Source of the DNA: Planctomycetota bacterium
Lineage (GTDB): Bacteria; Planctomycetota; Planctomycetia; Pirellulales; PLA5
Reading direction: 5' to 3'
DNA length: 64,000 bases
NCBI GenBank assembly: GCA_003576845.1
Contig: QEVJ01000068.1
Span: forward strand, 1-64,000
Under the pieces are notes generated by a model, which made no database searches, was not told where the DNA came from, and saw only the letters and a program-made list of their open reading frames with translations. Positions within the stretch are counted from its first letter, which is position 1. Every line of letters starts with the position of its first letter. Of this stretch, positions 44,574 to 55,050 are shown piece after piece. Position numbers and translations under genes: made by a program.

Positions 44574-45710
44574 ATGACCAGCCCCCTTGCCCGCACGCCG
44601 CTCTACGATTGGCACGCCGCCCACGGCGGCCGCCTGGTCGACTTCGCCGGTTGGGAGATGCCGGTACAATACACATCGATCGTCGCCGAGCACACAGCCA
44701 CCCGAACCGCCTGTGGGTTGTTCGACGTCTCGCACATGGCCCGGTTCCGCTTCACCGGCCCGCACGCCCGCGACTATCTCGAAGGTCTCGTCACCCGCCG
44801 CGTCGCGGACATGCGGCCCGGTCAGATTCGCTACGCCCTCGTGACCAACGACCAGGGCGGCATCCTCGACGACGTGCTCGTCTATTGCCTTCCCCACCGC
44901 GGGCCGAAGAGCGACACCGAACACGCCGCCGGCGATGTCGATTTCGCGATGGTCGTGAACGCCAGTAATCGGGCCAAAATCGCCGCCTGGATCGCCCACC
45001 ACATCGCCGGCCACAACGGCGTCAACTTTCTCGACCGCACGCTCGAAACCGCCATGATCGCGGTCCAGGGACCGCGGGCGATCGAAATGGCCCAGCCGCT
45101 CGTCGAACACGATCTCGCGTCGATGAAGTATTACACCGGCGCGCGCACCAAGATCGCCGGGCACGAAGCCTTGGTCAGCCGCACCGGCTACACGGGCGAG
45201 GACGGCGTCGAACTGGTTATCCAAAACGGCGACGCCGCGAGCGTGTGGGAAGAACTCATCGCCGCCGGCGCGACCGCCGCGGGGCTCGGGGCCCGCGACA
45301 CGCTCCGCCTCGAAGCCGCCATGCCGCTCTACGGCCACGAGTTGTCCGAACAAATCGACCCGATCCAAGCCGGCCTCAACTTCGCCGTGAATCTTAAGGA
45401 CCGCCAGTTCCCCGGACGCGATGCCCTCGAAAAACGCCTTGCCGACCCGACCACGCCCCGCCGCGTCGGCCTCGTGCTCGCAGGCAAGCGCGTGCCCCGC
45501 GAAGGTTACGCCCTCCTTCGCGGTTCCGCGCAGGTCGGCGCCGTCACCAGCGGCACGTTTTCGCCCACGCTCGAAAAACCGATCGCGATGGGCTACGTCG
45601 CCCCCGACTGCGCCCAGATCGCGACGACGCTGGAAGTCGACATCCGCGGCCGCACCGAACCCGCCCAAATCGTCGAACTCCCCTTTTACACGCGCCAAAC
45701 ATCGACATGA
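44574..45710 (+). CDS. gcvT: glycine cleavage system T protein (aminomethyltransferase)
   Basis: A 378-residue enzyme that transfers the methylene group from the lipoyl arm of H protein to tetrahydrofolate, releasing ammonia. Conserved blocks include the start TPLYDWHAAHGGRLVDFAGW, the VSHMARFRFTGPHARDYLE region, and GYTGEDGVELVI with the catalytic-domain acidic residues; RDTLRLEAAMPLYGHEL is also present. The ATG at 44574 gives the family's usual N-terminus; the frame before it is shadow. It is first in the set gcvT-gcvH-gcvPA-gcvPB. Confidence 0.96.
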   Translation: MTSPLARTPLYDWHAAHGGRLVDFAGWEMPVQYTSIVAEHTATRTACGLFDVSHMARFRFTGPHARDYLEGLVTRRVADMRPGQIRYALVTNDQGGILDDVLVYCLPHRGPKSDTEHAAGDVDFAMVVNASNRAKIAAWIAHHIAGHNGVNFLDRTLETAMIAVQGPRAIEMAQPLVEHDLASMKYYTGARTKIAGHEALVSRTGYTGEDGVELVIQNGDAASVWEELIAAGATAAGLGARDTLRLEAAMPLYGHELSEQIDPIQAGLNFAVNLKDRQFPGRDALEKRLADPTTPRRVGLVLAGKRVPREGYALLRGSAQVGAVTSGTFSPTLEKPIAMGYVAPDCAQIATTLEVDIRGRTEPAQIVELPFYTRQTST

Positions 45711-45743
45711 AATCAAGAAACGAGGAGGCGAGGAGAAATGCCA

Positions 45744-45802
45744 AATGCAAAATGAAGAATGCACAATGAATGCCCTCCATTGCGCATTCTTCATTTTGCA
45801 TT
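45744..45802. repeat. hairpin-forming inverted repeat between gcvT and gcvH
   Basis: Arms of 25 bases (45744-45768 and 45778-45802), one mismatch, nine-base loop. The arm core is GCAAAATGAAGAATGC. Right of it the unit ATTCTTCATTTTGC is repeated in tandem, so this is an AT-rich repeat tract in a GC-rich genome. As RNA it would be a strong hairpin ahead of gcvH. Confidence 0.8.
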
Positions 45803-45871
45803 CTTCATTTTGCATTCTTCATATTGCCTTTGCGTTTCTTCGAAATCCAACTGCCTCCGGAGACGTTGACC

Positions 45872-46270
45872 GTGAACCCGCCGAACCTGCTATACGCCAA
45901 GACGCACGAATGGACCCGCGTGGAAGAGTCCGGCGGCGCGAAGATTGCCACCGTCGGCATCACCGCGTTTGCCGTCGAGGCTTTGACCGATCTCGTCTTC
46001 ATGGAGCTTCCCAAAGTCGGCCGCCAAGTAAAGGCGGGAGAAGCATTCGGTGAGATCGAGTCCGTCAAGGCCGTGAGCGATTTATACGCCCCCGTCACCG
46101 GCGAAGTGATCGAGGTCAACTCCGGCCTCCCCGAAAAGCTCGAAACGCTCAACGCCGACCCGTTCGGCGCCGGGTGGGTCGCCAAAATCCGCATCACCGA
46201 CGATTCCGCCCTCTCGAACCTCATGAACGCCGCCGCCTACGAAAAACAATGCGCCGAAGAAGCGCATTAG
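45872..46270 (+). CDS. gcvH: glycine cleavage system H protein
   Basis: A 132-residue lipoyl carrier that shuttles the aminomethyl group between P and T proteins. The lipoylation site is Lys66 in GEIESVKAVSDLYAP. The N-terminus KTHEWTRVEE and the ending are typical. I use the GTG start at 45872 (GGAG about nine bases before), giving the usual length; the upstream frame runs through the inverted repeat. Confidence 0.94.
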   Translation: MNPPNLLYAKTHEWTRVEESGGAKIATVGITAFAVEALTDLVFMELPKVGRQVKAGEAFGEIESVKAVSDLYAPVTGEVIEVNSGLPEKLETLNADPFGAGWVAKIRITDDSALSNLMNAAAYEKQCAEEAH

Positions 46271-46358
46271 CCAATGCGGAACGACGAAGCGAAGCGTCGA
46301 GTGTCCCGCGTTCGGCACGTGTCCCTGAATCCCGAATCCCGACCCCCGAATCCCGTTC

Positions 46359-47729
46359 ATGCCCTACACCTTCAACACTCCCGACGACGAACGCGCGATG
46401 CTCTCCGCGATCGGCGTCGACTCGATCGACCGCTTGTTCGACGGCATTCCCAGGGACATGTGGCTCTCTCGCCCGCTCGACTTGCCGCCGGCGATGGGCG
46501 AATTGGAACTCACCGCGCATCTCTCGGAACTGGCCGCGCGGAACAGCCCGGCCGGCGACAAAGTCTGCTTTTTGGGCGGTGGCAGCTACGACCATTTCGT
46601 ACCGGCCGCGGTCGATCAGCTCGCGGGCCGCGGCGAGTTTTACACGTCCTACACGCCCTATCAGCCGGAGGTCAGCCAGGGCAACCTCCAGGCGATGTTC
46701 GAGTATCAGACGCTCATCGCGCAGCTCACCGGCATGGACGTCTCGAATGCCAGCCTCTACGACGGCGGCAGCGCGGTCGTCGAAGCGGCCATGATGGCGA
46801 TGAGCGCGACGGGTCGCCGCGGCAAGATCGTCGTCCTCGGCAGCGTCCATCCCGAGTACCGCGAGATTCTCGACACGTATCTGCTCCCGCTCGACGCGGA
46901 AGTCGTTACCATCGACGCGCCGCAGGGCGCCGCCGACGCAGCCGCCGTGGCTAGCGCTATCGACGACCGCACGGCCTGCGCAATCGTGCAACAGCCCAAT
47001 TTCTTCGGCTGCTACGAGGCGGTCGACGAGATCGGCCGCGCCGCGCACGCTGCCGGCGCGCTGTTCGTCGTGTCGGTCGATCCAATCAGCCTGGGATTGC
47101 TGCGACGCCCCGGCGACTACGGCGCGGACATCGTCGTCGCCGAAGGGCAGTCGCTCGGTACGCCGCTGCTCTACGGCGGTCCTTATCTCGGCATCATGGC
47201 CTGCCGCGAAGCGTTCGTCCGCCGCATGCCCGGCCGCATTGCCGGCGAGACCGTCGATCGCCACGGCCGCCGTTGCTGGGTCCTTACGCTCCAAACCCGC
47301 GAGCAACACATTCGCCGCGAAAAGGCGACCAGCAACATCTGCACGAGCCAGGGTTTGTTCGCGCTGCGGGCGGCGATCTACTTGTCGCTCATGGGACCGC
47401 AAGGGTTGCGCGAGGTCGCCGAGTTGTGCCTTCGCAAGACGCGATACGCCGCCGAGCGCCTCGCAAACGTCGACGGCCTCTCGCTTGCCTTCGATCGACC
47501 GACCTTCAAAGAGTTCGTCGTCCGCGCCGAAGGCGGAAACGTCGAATCGCTGCTCGCGACCGCCGCCGACGACGGTTTCCACGCCGGCGTTCCGCTCGGC
47601 CGCTGGTATCCGCAGCTCAAAGACTGTTTCCTCGTCGCCGTGACGGAGAAGCGAACGCGCGACGAGATCGACCACCTGGCTACCAGTCTCGGTTCCCATA
47701 GCCGCACCCTCGCTACGTCTCATGCGTAA
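46359..47729 (+). CDS. gcvPA: glycine dehydrogenase (decarboxylating) subunit 1
   Basis: A 456-residue P-protein subunit of the split (two-gene) type that forms a PLP enzyme with gcvPB. It has FLGGGSYDHFVPAAVDQLAG, the YTPYQPEVSQGNLQAMFEYQ segment and TSNICTSQGLFALRAAIYLS. This subunit does not carry the PLP lysine. It begins 88 bases after gcvH and its last bases overlap the start of gcvPB by eight. Confidence 0.95.
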   Translation: MPYTFNTPDDERAMLSAIGVDSIDRLFDGIPRDMWLSRPLDLPPAMGELELTAHLSELAARNSPAGDKVCFLGGGSYDHFVPAAVDQLAGRGEFYTSYTPYQPEVSQGNLQAMFEYQTLIAQLTGMDVSNASLYDGGSAVVEAAMMAMSATGRRGKIVVLGSVHPEYREILDTYLLPLDAEVVTIDAPQGAADAAAVASAIDDRTACAIVQQPNFFGCYEAVDEIGRAAHAAGALFVVSVDPISLGLLRRPGDYGADIVVAEGQSLGTPLLYGGPYLGIMACREAFVRRMPGRIAGETVDRHGRRCWVLTLQTREQHIRREKATSNICTSQGLFALRAAIYLSLMGPQGLREVAELCLRKTRYAAERLANVDGLSLAFDRPTFKEFVVRAEGGNVESLLATAADDGFHAGVPLGRWYPQLKDCFLVAVTEKRTRDEIDHLATSLGSHSRTLATSHA

Positions 47730-49194
47730 CCAACAAGCCACGCAACTCCTGTTCGAGCTCTCCAAACCCGGACGCCGCGGCGCGAAGCTGCCGGCGAGCG
47801 ACGTTCCCGCGCGTTCGCTCTCCGACTTGCTCCCCGCCGAGCACGCCGCCGCGTTCCCGCCGCCCCTGCCCGAGCTTGCCGAGCCGGACGTCGTGCGCCA
47901 CTTCACGAACCTGTCGACCAAGAACATGTCGGTCGACACCCACTTCTATCCGCTCGGCTCCTGCACGATGAAGTACAACTCGAAGCGGAACGAGCGGATC
48001 GCCGCCTTGCCTGGACTGGCCAATCTGCATCCCTACCAAAGCGAAGATTCGCTCCAGGGCCTCTTGCAACTGCTCTATGAGTTGCAAGGCATGCTGTGCG
48101 AAATCTCCGGGCTCGACGCGGCGAGTCTTCAGCCCGCAGCGGGAGCGCACGGCGAACTCACCGCGCTGATGGTCGCCGCCGCTTACTTCCGCGATCGCGC
48201 CCAACAAACCGGCGAACCACGCCGCACGAAGGTCCTCACGCCCGACAGCTCGCACGGCACCAATCCGGCCAGCGCCGCCGTCGCCGGTTTCGAAGCGGTG
48301 ACCGTCCGCAGCACGCCCGATGGCTTCGTCGACTTGGCCGATCTCCGCGCGAAGCTCGACCGTCAGACCGCCGTGTTCATGATTACGAATCCGAACACGC
48401 TCGGCCTGTTCGATCGACAAGTTCGCGAAATCGCCCATCTGGTTCACGAGCAGGGCGGCCTGTTGTATCTCGACGGCGCGAACATGAACGCCATTCTCGG
48501 CGTCGCCCGCCCCGGCGACTTCGGCGCGGACATGATGCACTTCAACCCGCACAAAACGTTCAGCGGCCCGCACGGCGGCGGCGGTCCCGGCGCGGGGCCG
48601 ATCACCGTCCGCGCGATGCTCGAACCCTACTTGCCGTCGCCGGTCGTGACGAAAGTCGGCGACCGTTATCGCCTCGCCTTCGACCGCCCGAAGTCGATCG
48701 GCCGCGTCCGCAGCTTCTTCGGCAACACCGGCGTGTTGGTCCGCGCCTATTGCTACCTCCGCACGCACGGTCCCGACGGTTTGCGCCGCGTCAGCGAGCA
48801 GGCGGTGCTCAACGCGAATTACCTGCTCGCCAAGGTGAAGGATCGCCTGAGCGTGCCGCACGGCGACCGCTGCATGCACGAGTTCGTCGCTTCGGCCGCA
48901 AAAATCAAGGCCCAGCGCGGCATCTCCGCCATGGACATCGCCAAGCGGCTCCTGGACTACGGCTTCCATGCCCCGACGGTCTACTTCCCGCTCACCGTCA
49001 AGGAAGCGATGATGATCGAGCCGACCGAAACGGAGGGCAAGGAAACGCTCGACGCCTTCGCCGACGCGCTCGTCCGAATACTCGACGAATCGCCCGAAAC
49101 GCTCCACGACGCCCCGCACACGACGCCGATCAGCCGCCCCGACGAAGTCCGCGCCGCCCGCACGCCGGTCGTTCGCTGGTCGCCGAGCGCGTAA
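47722..49194 (+). CDS. gcvPB: glycine dehydrogenase (decarboxylating) subunit 2
   Basis: A 490-residue PLP-binding subunit; the Schiff-base Lys is in FNPHKTFSGPHGGGGPGAGP. The front part has LGSCTMKYNSKRNERIAALP and DSSHGTNPASAAVAGFEAV. Decarboxylates glycine and loads the aminomethyl group on the H protein. It overlaps gcvPA by eight bases, as expected for stoichiometric expression. The lipoamide dehydrogenase (L protein) is not in the window. Confidence 0.96.
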   Translation: MRNQQATQLLFELSKPGRRGAKLPASDVPARSLSDLLPAEHAAAFPPPLPELAEPDVVRHFTNLSTKNMSVDTHFYPLGSCTMKYNSKRNERIAALPGLANLHPYQSEDSLQGLLQLLYELQGMLCEISGLDAASLQPAAGAHGELTALMVAAAYFRDRAQQTGEPRRTKVLTPDSSHGTNPASAAVAGFEAVTVRSTPDGFVDLADLRAKLDRQTAVFMITNPNTLGLFDRQVREIAHLVHEQGGLLYLDGANMNAILGVARPGDFGADMMHFNPHKTFSGPHGGGGPGAGPITVRAMLEPYLPSPVVTKVGDRYRLAFDRPKSIGRVRSFFGNTGVLVRAYCYLRTHGPDGLRRVSEQAVLNANYLLAKVKDRLSVPHGDRCMHEFVASAAKIKAQRGISAMDIAKRLLDYGFHAPTVYFPLTVKEAMMIEPTETEGKETLDAFADALVRILDESPETLHDAPHTTPISRPDEVRAARTPVVRWSPSA

Positions 49195-49226
49195 CCGCGG
49201 CGCGAGCTCGTGCGTATAATCGAAGG

Positions 49227-50318
49227 ATGGCGCAATCCAAGAGCACGCGGCGCGACTTTCTCCGCGGCGGCGCGGCCGTCGACGCGCTCGCCGCATGGGC
49301 CGACGGCGCCGCAGTCGACGCGCACCTCGTCGAGCCGCTCGCCGAACCCGGTCTCCTCGTCTTCACCCGCCGGGCGATGGCAACCTCGTTCGAGGTGCTC
49401 GTCGACGGGAGAGCCTTTCCGCAAGCCGCCGACGCCGCGCTCGCCGGTTTCGATGTAATCGACGCCCTCGAAGACCAACTCTCGGTCTATCGCGAGCACA
49501 GCGAAGTGATGCACATCAATCGCCTCGCACACGAAGGCCCCGTTGTCGTCGAGCCGCGGCTCTTCGCCCTGTTCCTCCGCGCGGCCGAACTCCACGCCGC
49601 GACCGGCGGCGCGTTCGACATCACCGCCGGCCCGCTCGCCAAGGTCTGGGGCTTCTACCGCCGACAAGGAGCGATCCCCGCCCCCGCCGACCTCGCCGAA
49701 GCGCTCGGCCGCGTCGGCATGAGCCGCGTCCTGCTCGACGAAGAAACGACGACGATCGAATTCTCTCGCGAAGGGATCGAAATCAACCTAGGCGCGATCG
49801 GCAAGGGCTACGCGCTCGACCGCGCCGCGGAAGTCCTCGTCGCGGCAGGGATCGACAACTTCGTCCTGCACGGCGGCGCAAGCAGCGTCCTCGCCCGCGG
49901 CTCGTGCCGTCACACATCCGCCGGTCCGTCGGGCTGGCGAATCGGCGTCGGCGACCCCCAGCGCCCCGGCGAACGCCTCGCCCTGGTCAACCTTCGCGAC
50001 CGCGCGATCGGCACGTCCGGCGCCGCCTATCAATCGTTTCGCCACCAAGGCCGCCGCTACGGGCACATCCTCGACCCGCGCACGGGCTGGCCCGCCGAGG
50101 GCGTGCTCTCGGCCACTGTTCTCGCCGAAACGGCCGCCGACGCGGACGCGCTCTCGACCGCGCTCTACGTTCTCGGCCCCGACGCCGCGGACCAATTCCT
50201 CTCCGGTCGCGAGGACATCGCGGCAATTCTCGTTCTCCCAGGGCAGCGCCCCGGGGAAGCGATCATCCGCACGTGGAATTTACCCGATAGCGACTTCGAG
50301 CTTGCGGACAAAACATGA
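49227..50318 (+). CDS. apbE: FAD:protein FMN transferase (ApbE family)
   Basis: A 363-residue flavin transferase that links FMN to Thr residues of target proteins such as NqrB/C or RnfG. It starts MAQSKSTRRDFLRGGAAV, a twin-arginine-type export signal. Conserved parts include FTRRAMATSFEVLVDG, the LGAIGKGYALDRAAEVL loop, and the C-terminal RYGHILDPRTGWPAEG. ATG 49227 lies 32 bases after gcvPB with GAAGG just ahead; longer in-frame sequence upstream is the gcvPB shadow. Targets are not encoded nearby. Confidence 0.93.
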   Translation: MAQSKSTRRDFLRGGAAVDALAAWADGAAVDAHLVEPLAEPGLLVFTRRAMATSFEVLVDGRAFPQAADAALAGFDVIDALEDQLSVYREHSEVMHINRLAHEGPVVVEPRLFALFLRAAELHAATGGAFDITAGPLAKVWGFYRRQGAIPAPADLAEALGRVGMSRVLLDEETTTIEFSREGIEINLGAIGKGYALDRAAEVLVAAGIDNFVLHGGASSVLARGSCRHTSAGPSGWRIGVGDPQRPGERLALVNLRDRAIGTSGAAYQSFRHQGRRYGHILDPRTGWPAEGVLSATVLAETAADADALSTALYVLGPDAADQFLSGREDIAAILVLPGQRPGEAIIRTWNLPDSDFELADKT

Positions 50319-50899
50319 ATCCATGCGGCGGCCGTTCGCCGCGCGGCTACCGAAGGTGTCAATCCGCTCGAACTGTCCATACTACAAACGCCGGGACTCT
50401 TGTCAATTTGCGAAGATTTGGGCTCGTTCGTTAAACGCCAGAGGACGCGGAGGACGCGGAGAAAACGCGGAGAGGATGTCGATGTTGTGTCGCGAGACGT
50501 TAATCGTGCAGCTCGGTGAGGCACGAAGCGTCGGTGAGTTCTCATAGAACGTACTCTGCGCCACCTCTGTGTCCTCCGCGTCCTCTGCGTCTAAAAAACC
50601 ACCTCTGATTTTTGGTTGCGGCCACCGGCCGCGCTGGGGTCAACGGCGATTTGCGAGCACTGCCAATCGTCGCGGGCGCCATTTCCGCAGGTTTCAAGGT
50701 GCTGCTGGCCCGCATTTGGTGCGAGAGCGTTCGCACGTTCGTGCTGCCGAACTTGTTAATGCGGCTCGCTTGAGATTCGTCTGTCTTCCACGCGTCAATC
50801 TTTATGAAATCTTTGCGCCCCGGCGATACGAATTAACGCCTACTTTGCGCGCGCCTCGCTAGACTTCAGGGCAGAAGGTTTCTCGCGAGCGAGGCATCT
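50319..50899. other. intergenic region between apbE and kdp genes
   Basis: About 580 bases with no supported gene. It contains an inverted-repeat pair (50439-50587). Near the kdp end, GCCTCGCT (50853-50860) and AGCGAGGC (50888-50895) are perfectly complementary. That pair could form an RNA stem covering the ribosome binding site of the first tiny ORF, a possible but unproven regulatory structure. Confidence 0.5.
50439..50587. repeat. long-spaced inverted repeat
   Basis: A 17-base arm CAGAGGACGCGGAGGAC (50439-50455) is perfectly inverted at 50571-50587 with 115 bases between. Nearby bases extend the similarity imperfectly. It looks like a dispersed repeat unit rather than a terminator. Confidence 0.7.
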
Positions 50900-50983
50900 A
50901 TGGAAGTCGCGGTCATTTCCGTCGTCATCGGGTTCGTGGGCCTGACGCTCGTTGGGATTTACCTGTGCGACGCAGTTCGCTGA
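50900..50983 (+). CDS. tiny single-helix membrane peptide ahead of kdpF
   Basis: A 27-residue ORF, MEVAVISVVIGFVGLTLVGI then YLCDAVR, almost wholly one hydrophobic helix. GAGG lies five bases before the ATG. It resembles KdpF in size and could be a second KdpF-like peptide or a leader peptide for the operon. It is too short to be sure of; the good ribosome binding site and position are the support. Confidence 0.45.
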   Translation: MEVAVISVVIGFVGLTLVGIYLCDAVR

Positions 50984-51039
50984 CGCGAGCCGCCGCCCAG
51001 AAGCGGCAAGGATTCTCCGTCGATCTCGGGAGTCACGAA

Positions 51040-51132
51040 ATGGTTGCCGTCTATTGGATCGCTGGTGTGACTGCTGCGGGGCTGCTCGCCTATCTGTTCG
51101 TCGCCCTGCTCAAACCGGAGTGGTTTTCATGA
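51040..51132 (+). CDS. kdpF: KdpF, small subunit of the potassium-transporting ATPase
   Basis: A 30-residue peptide, MVAVYWIAGVTAAGLLAYLF then [10 protein letters not shown], one hydrophobic helix with the AYLFVALLKPEWF ending usual in KdpF. GGGAG lies eight bases before the ATG. Its stop overlaps the kdpA start (ATGA). KdpF stabilises the KdpABC complex. Confidence 0.85.
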   Translation: MVAVYWIAGVTAAGLLAYLFVALLKPEWFS

Positions 51133-52904
51133 CGCTCAACGCGTGGTGGCAATGCGGTTTATACCTGGCCGCTTTGCTGTGCCTGGTCAAACCGCTGGGC
51201 GCGTACATGGCGCGGGTCTACGAGCGGCAGCCGTGCGGCTTGGATCGCTTGCTGGGGCCGTGCGAGCGGTGGTGTTATCGACTTGCAGGAATCGACCCCG
51301 ACCGCGAGTCGAGTTGGCGGCATTATGCCGTGTGCGTCATCGCGGTCAATTTCGTTGGACTGCTGGTCGTGTACTTTCTGCAGCGCGCTCAAGCTTGGCT
51401 GCCGTTCAATCCACAGACGCTGCCGGCCGTTTCACCCGATTCGGCGTTCAACACGGCGGCCAGCTTTGCCAGCAACACGAACTGGCAGGGCTACGGCGGC
51501 GAAACGACGATGAGCTACTTGACCCAGATGCTCGGCTTGGGAGTGCAGAACTTTCTCTCCGCCGCGACGGGCATGGCCGTGCTGGTGGCGCTCGTGCGCG
51601 GAATTGCGCGGCGGTCCGCCGAGACGATCGGCAACTTTTGGGTCGATCTGACGCGGTCGACGCTTTACATCCTGCTGCCCCTGTCGCTCGTGCTGGCGAT
51701 TGCGCTCGTGTCGCAGGGCGTCGTGCAGAGCTTCGCACCCTATCAAACGGTGCACCTCCTGGAGCCGACTTCCGACGCCGACGGCAATACGATTACCGAG
51801 CAAACTTTGCCGCTCGGCCCGGCGGCGTCGCAAATCGCGATCAAGCAGCTTGGCACGAATGGCGGCGGGTTTTTCAACGCGAACTCGGCTCATCCGTACG
51901 AGAATCCGACGCCGATATCGAACTTTCTCGAACTGCTGTCGATTTTGCTGATTCCGGCGGCGTTGTGCTACACGTTCGGCGCGATGGTCGGCGCTCGGCG
52001 GCAAGGCTGGGCGGTCCTCGCCGCGATGTTGGCGATCTTCGTACCGCTGCTCGTCATTTGTCAGACGGCCGAACAGGCCGGCAATCCGCGGATCGCTGCG
52101 CTGGGCGTCGACGATGTCGCGGGCAGCGAACACTCCGGCGGCAATATGGAGGGCAAAGAGGTCCGCTTCGGCATTGCCAACTCGGCGCTCTGGGCGACCG
52201 CCACCACCGCCGCATCGAACGGCAGCGTCAATTCCACGCACGACTCCTACACGCCGCTCGGCGGACTTGTCCCCATGTCGTTGATGCAACTGGGCGAAGT
52301 CGTGTTCGGCGGCGTCGGCAGCGGTCTGTATGGCATGTTGGTGTTCGCGATCATTGCCGTCTTTATCGCGGGCTTGATGGTCGGCCGCACTCCGGAGTAT
52401 CTGGGAAAGAAGATCGAGGCCTACGAAATCAAAATGGCCGCGCTCGTCGTGCTGATTCCGTGCGCCGTCGTGCTGGTAGGAACCGCGATTGCCGTGCTCG
52501 GCCCGGGCTTGACGTATACGACTGCCGACTCGCCTGACTTGAAGCAGAACGTGGCAAATCCGGGGCCGCACGGCTTCTCCGAAGTGCTGTATGCCTTTTC
52601 GTCCGCGGGCAACAACAACGGCAGCGCCTTCGCCGGGCTAAGCGCGAACGCGCCGTTCTACAACGTGGCGCTCGGCGTCACGATGTTGATCTCGCGGTAT
52701 TGGCTGATCGTGCCCACGCTTGCGATTGCCGGTTCGCTCGCGCGAAAGAAGGCCACGCCTGTCGGTCTCGGCACATTGCCGACGCATTCGCCGCTGTTCG
52801 TCGTGCTGCTCGTCGGCGTCGTGTTGCTGGTTGGCGCTTTGACGTTCGTCCCGGCGCTGGCGCTGGGGCCGATCGTCGAACATTTGCAGATGGTCGCGCC
52901 CTAG
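51129..52904 (+). CDS. kdpA: potassium-transporting ATPase subunit A
   Basis: A 591-residue K+-channel-like subunit that binds and passes K+. Filter-like loops are recognisable: [36 protein letters not shown] and [14 protein letters not shown]. About ten membrane helices. The start at 51129 overlaps the kdpF stop; GGAG precedes it. The frame is open further upstream but that is non-coding sequence. Confidence 0.96.
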   Translation: MTLNAWWQCGLYLAALLCLVKPLGAYMARVYERQPCGLDRLLGPCERWCYRLAGIDPDRESSWRHYAVCVIAVNFVGLLVVYFLQRAQAWLPFNPQTLPAVSPDSAFNTAASFASNTNWQGYGGETTMSYLTQMLGLGVQNFLSAATGMAVLVALVRGIARRSAETIGNFWVDLTRSTLYILLPLSLVLAIALVSQGVVQSFAPYQTVHLLEPTSDADGNTITEQTLPLGPAASQIAIKQLGTNGGGFFNANSAHPYENPTPISNFLELLSILLIPAALCYTFGAMVGARRQGWAVLAAMLAIFVPLLVICQTAEQAGNPRIAALGVDDVAGSEHSGGNMEGKEVRFGIANSALWATATTAASNGSVNSTHDSYTPLGGLVPMSLMQLGEVVFGGVGSGLYGMLVFAIIAVFIAGLMVGRTPEYLGKKIEAYEIKMAALVVLIPCAVVLVGTAIAVLGPGLTYTTADSPDLKQNVANPGPHGFSEVLYAFSSAGNNNGSAFAGLSANAPFYNVALGVTMLISRYWLIVPTLAIAGSLARKKATPVGLGTLPTHSPLFVVLLVGVVLLVGALTFVPALALGPIVEHLQMVAP

Positions 52905-52932
52905 CGCGAATCGAAACCGAGGACATTCGTTC

Positions 52933-55041
52933 ATGGCAGCCGCACAAAAAGCTCGCCCGCTCTTCGATCCGCCGATCGTTCGGCAAGCGATCGTCGACGC
53001 GTTCAAGAAACTCAATCCGCTGCACCAGATTCGCAATCCGGTGATGTTCACCGTGCTGATTGGCAGCGCGTTCGCAACGCTGCTGTGGGCGCAGGCCCTC
53101 ATCGGCGAGGGCGAGGCGCCGGCCGGATTCATTTTCGGCGTCGCGGCATGGTTATGGTTCACGGTGCTCTTCGCCAATTTCGCCGAGGCAATGGCCGAAG
53201 GCCGCGGCAAGGCGCAGGCGGCGGCACTCCGCGCGACGCGGCAAAACGTTGCCGCGAAAAAGCTCCGAGAAATGCCGGCGGAAGAAGGCCGGCCCGACTT
53301 CGGTTCATTGCAGGCACATCGCAAAGCCGAGAGTGTGTCCGCCTCGGACCTGCGGCTGGGCGACATCGTGCTCGTCGAAGCCGGCGACCAGATTCCGGCC
53401 GACGGCGACGTCGTCCGCGGCGTGGCCTCGGTCGACGAAAGCGCGATCACCGGCGAAAGCGCCCCGGTCATTCGCGAAAGCGGCGGCGACCGCAGCAGCG
53501 TGACCGGCGGGACGCGCGTGTTGTCCGACTGGCTCATCGTGCGCGTCGCGGCCAATCCCGGCGAAACGTTTCTCGACCGGATGATCTCGCTCGTCGAAGG
53601 CGCAAAACGCCGCAAGACACCGAACGAAATCGCGCTCGACATCCTGCTCGCCGCCATGACGATCGTTTTTCTGCTCGCCTGCGCGACGTTGCTGCCATTT
53701 TCCATTTATAGCGTCGAAGCCGCCGGACAAGGAACGCCGATCGCGCTCACCGCGCTGCTCGCTCTGCTCGTCTGCTTGATACCGACCACCATCGGTGGAC
53801 TACTTTCGGCGATCGGCATTGCGGGTATGGATCGCATGATTCAAGCCAACGTCATCGCCACGTCAGGGCGAGCCGTGGAAGCCGCGGGCGATGTCGACGT
53901 GCTGCTGCTCGACAAGACGGGCACGATTACGCTCGGCAATCGGCAGGCCGTCGAGTTCATTCCGGTCGACGGTGTGCCCGTCGAGGCCCTGGCCGACGCG
54001 GCGCAGCTTTCGTCGCTCGCGGACGAAACGCCCGAAGGCCGCAGCGTCGTGGTGCTGGCCAAGGAGAGATATGGCCTTCGCGGCCGCAACGTTCACGACA
54101 TGCACGCGACGTTCATTCCGTTCTCCGCCCAGACGCGGGTGAGCGGCGTGAATCTCGACGGCCGGCAGGTCCGCAAAGGCGCCGCCGACGCCATCGAGCA
54201 ATTCGTCAAGGAGCGCGGCGGCCAGTTTCCAGCCGCGCTTCGCGAGCAAGTCCATGCCATCGCCAAACGCGGCGGCACTCCGCTCGTCGTCGCCGAAAAT
54301 GCCCTTCCGTTGGGCGCGATTCACCTCAAGGACATCGTCAAAGGCGGCATTCAGGAGCGATTCGCCGAACTACGGCAAATGGGCATCAAAACCGTGATGA
54401 TCACCGGCGACAATCCGCTCACCGCCGCGGCGATCGCCGCCGAGGCGGGCGTGGACGACTTCCTGGCGGAAGCGACGCCCGAAGCGAAACTGAAGATGAT
54501 TCGCGAGTATCAAGCCGGTGGCCGGTTGGTTGCGATGACCGGCGACGGCACGAACGATTCGCCCGCGCTGGCTCAGGCCGACGTCGCCGTGGCGATGAAC
54601 TCCGGCACGCAAGCCGCCAAGGAGGCCGGCAACATGGTCGACCTCGACTCGAATCCGACGAAGCTTATCGAGATCGTCGCCATCGGCAAGCAACTCCTGA
54701 TGACCCGCGGCGCGCTCACGACGTTCAGCATTGCCAACGACGTATCGAAATACTTCGCGATCATACCGGCGGTCTTCGTCGGGACGTATCCGGTGCTCGG
54801 GATGCTCAACGTCATGCGGCTCGCCACACCGGCAAGTGCGATTCTGTCCGCGGTGATCTTCAACGCGCTCATCATCGTCTTGCTGATTCCGCTGGCATTG
54901 CGGGGCATCCGCTATCGGCCGGTGAGCGCGGATCGTTTGCTCCGCGACAACTTGCTCGTCTATGGCCTGGGCGGGCTCATCGTGCCGTTCGTCGGCATCA
55001 AAGTAATCGACCTGATCCTCGTGGCACTGGGAATTGCGTGA
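52933..55041 (+). CDS. kdpB: potassium-transporting ATPase subunit B
   Basis: A 702-residue P-type ATPase catalytic subunit. The phosphorylated Asp is in [12 protein letters not shown], the actuator motif is ITGES, and the hinge is [17 protein letters not shown]. It energises K+ uptake through KdpA. It begins 28 bases after kdpA with GAGGA ahead of the ATG. Confidence 0.97.
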   Translation: MAAAQKARPLFDPPIVRQAIVDAFKKLNPLHQIRNPVMFTVLIGSAFATLLWAQALIGEGEAPAGFIFGVAAWLWFTVLFANFAEAMAEGRGKAQAAALRATRQNVAAKKLREMPAEEGRPDFGSLQAHRKAESVSASDLRLGDIVLVEAGDQIPADGDVVRGVASVDESAITGESAPVIRESGGDRSSVTGGTRVLSDWLIVRVAANPGETFLDRMISLVEGAKRRKTPNEIALDILLAAMTIVFLLACATLLPFSIYSVEAAGQGTPIALTALLALLVCLIPTTIGGLLSAIGIAGMDRMIQANVIATSGRAVEAAGDVDVLLLDKTGTITLGNRQAVEFIPVDGVPVEALADAAQLSSLADETPEGRSVVVLAKERYGLRGRNVHDMHATFIPFSAQTRVSGVNLDGRQVRKGAADAIEQFVKERGGQFPAALREQVHAIAKRGGTPLVVAENALPLGAIHLKDIVKGGIQERFAELRQMGIKTVMITGDNPLTAAAIAAEAGVDDFLAEATPEAKLKMIREYQAGGRLVAMTGDGTNDSPALAQADVAVAMNSGTQAAKEAGNMVDLDSNPTKLIEIVAIGKQLLMTRGALTTFSIANDVSKYFAIIPAVFVGTYPVLGMLNVMRLATPASAILSAVIFNALIIVLLIPLALRGIRYRPVSADRLLRDNLLVYGLGGLIVPFVGIKVIDLILVALGIA

Positions 55042-55050
55042 GGAAACTCC

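Noticed and set aside
44166-45815. Minus-strand open frame opposite gcvT
   Set aside because: Antisense to a clear gcvT, and its N-terminus is just the AT-rich repeat tract.
50569-50862. 97-codon open frame between apbE and kdp
   Set aside because: It starts within the inverted repeat, and its composition is not protein-like.
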